DNA of 5,531 bases from Methylococcaceae bacterium (GTDB lineage: Bacteria > Pseudomonadota > Gammaproteobacteria > Methylococcales > Methylomonadaceae). The stretch lies in assembly GCA_005779525.1 (NCBI GenBank), contig SXIZ01000222.1, positions 1 to 5,531 of the forward strand, read 5' to 3'. Shown piece by piece: positions 5,264-5,531 of this stretch. Below the pieces are notes generated by a model, which saw nothing but the letters and a program-made list of their open reading frames with translations, was not told the origin of the DNA and searched no databases. The stretch's first letter is position 1, and every line of letters begins with the position of its first letter. Both the position numbers and the translations under genes were made by a program.

Positions 5264-5531
5264 CTAGACAATTTGTTTACCCAACCATATTATTCCACTT
5301 ATTAATATTAAGATCATTGGCAATAGGAATATAAGATTTATCAAATAAATTAGATTTCTTCTAGAGATCATTTTGATAAAAAAGATAAATATAATAAGCA
5401 TTGCTCCTGCAGGTACTGTGAAAAAAAGGATGAAAAATAGACCGTAAATACTTAATGCAAAGATCAAAAACTCTATTTTTTCAATCCAGTCGGGGGAAAT
5501 ATCGGTACAACTATCTATAAATATGTCACAA
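5264..5531 (-). CDS. Unrecognised membrane protein, C-terminal part only
   Basis: The frame is open from the window edge to a TAG at 5264-5266, giving 88 residues, so the start lies outside the window. The visible part begins with a polar stretch (about 20 residues, including DISPDWIEKIE). A long hydrophobic block follows (starting FLIFALSIYGLFF), broken by PAG, which may be one long or two short membrane segments. Next comes a basic turn (KMISRRN), then a second hydrophobic block (LIYLINLIFLLPMILIL) and a short tail ending GKQIV. By the positive-inside rule the RR loop is probably cytoplasmic. No family is recognised, and the hydrophobic, Ile/Phe-rich make-up makes homology guesses unsafe. 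G+C is about 28%, far below the other genes, which may mean recent acquisition or simply AT-rich codons for a hydrophobic protein. Confidence 0.6.
   Translation of the reverse strand, partial: CDIFIDSCTDISPDWIEKIEFLIFALSIYGLFFILFFTVPAGAMLIIFIFFIKMISRRNLIYLINLIFLLPMILILISGIIWLGKQIV

Noticed and set aside
5113..5334. Plus-strand 73-codon open frame after oxyR
   Set aside because: It reads through both palindromes and overlaps the tail gene on the other strand. It has no ribosome site and its composition is that of translated repeat DNA.
5465..5467. TTG as the start of the tail membrane protein
   Set aside because: The frame continues without a stop to the window end and no ribosome site precedes the TTG.
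1..5531. CRISPR array, tRNA, rRNA, prophage, toxin-antitoxin or anti-phage system
   Set aside because: No regularly spaced repeats, cloverleaf, transposase, integrase or defence-type protein motifs were seen on either strand.

Overview
This window reads as ordinary chromosomal DNA of a gammaproteobacterium. Every recognisable protein resembles gammaproteobacterial versions, and the regulator keeps the Escherichia coli OxyR cysteine numbering exactly. The genus cannot be fixed from the sequence. Base composition is near half G+C in most genes, then falls to about 28% (hand count) over the last 250 bases.

Layout: (1) 1-1275 (+) is the 3' part of a methyl-accepting chemotaxis protein, with a membrane segment, HAMP domain, signalling hairpin and a tethered C-terminal pentapeptide. 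(2) 1276-1369 is a spacer with nested inverted repeats. (3) 1370-1978 (+) is a small 2-oxoglutarate/Fe(II) dioxygenase of the prolyl-hydroxylase (PHD2-like) type. (4) 2037-3392 (-) is glutathione reductase (gor). Upstream of it on the same strand, 3484-4011 (-) is a Prx5-type peroxiredoxin. (5) 4012-4183 is a divergent control region holding a full-length 37-bp OxyR-type operator. (6) 4184-5059 (+) is oxyR. (7) 5060-5263 is a convergent spacer with REP-like hairpins. (8) 5264 to the window end (-) is the C-terminal part of an AT-rich, unrecognised membrane protein.

The centre, 2037-5059, is one functional unit. OxyR senses hydrogen peroxide through Cys199/Cys208 and binds the divergent region. 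It should switch on prx-gor and limit its own synthesis. The peroxiredoxin would reduce peroxides at the expense of a thiol, plausibly glutathione with or without glutaredoxin, and Gor would regenerate glutathione from NADPH. No glutaredoxin gene or domain lies in the window.

I found no CRISPR array, RNA gene, transposase or convincing novel system. The best points for a second look are the OxyR operator placed on the oxyR -10 box, the PHD2-like dioxygenase, the chemoreceptor's C-terminal tether, the palindromic spacers and the AT-rich tail gene.
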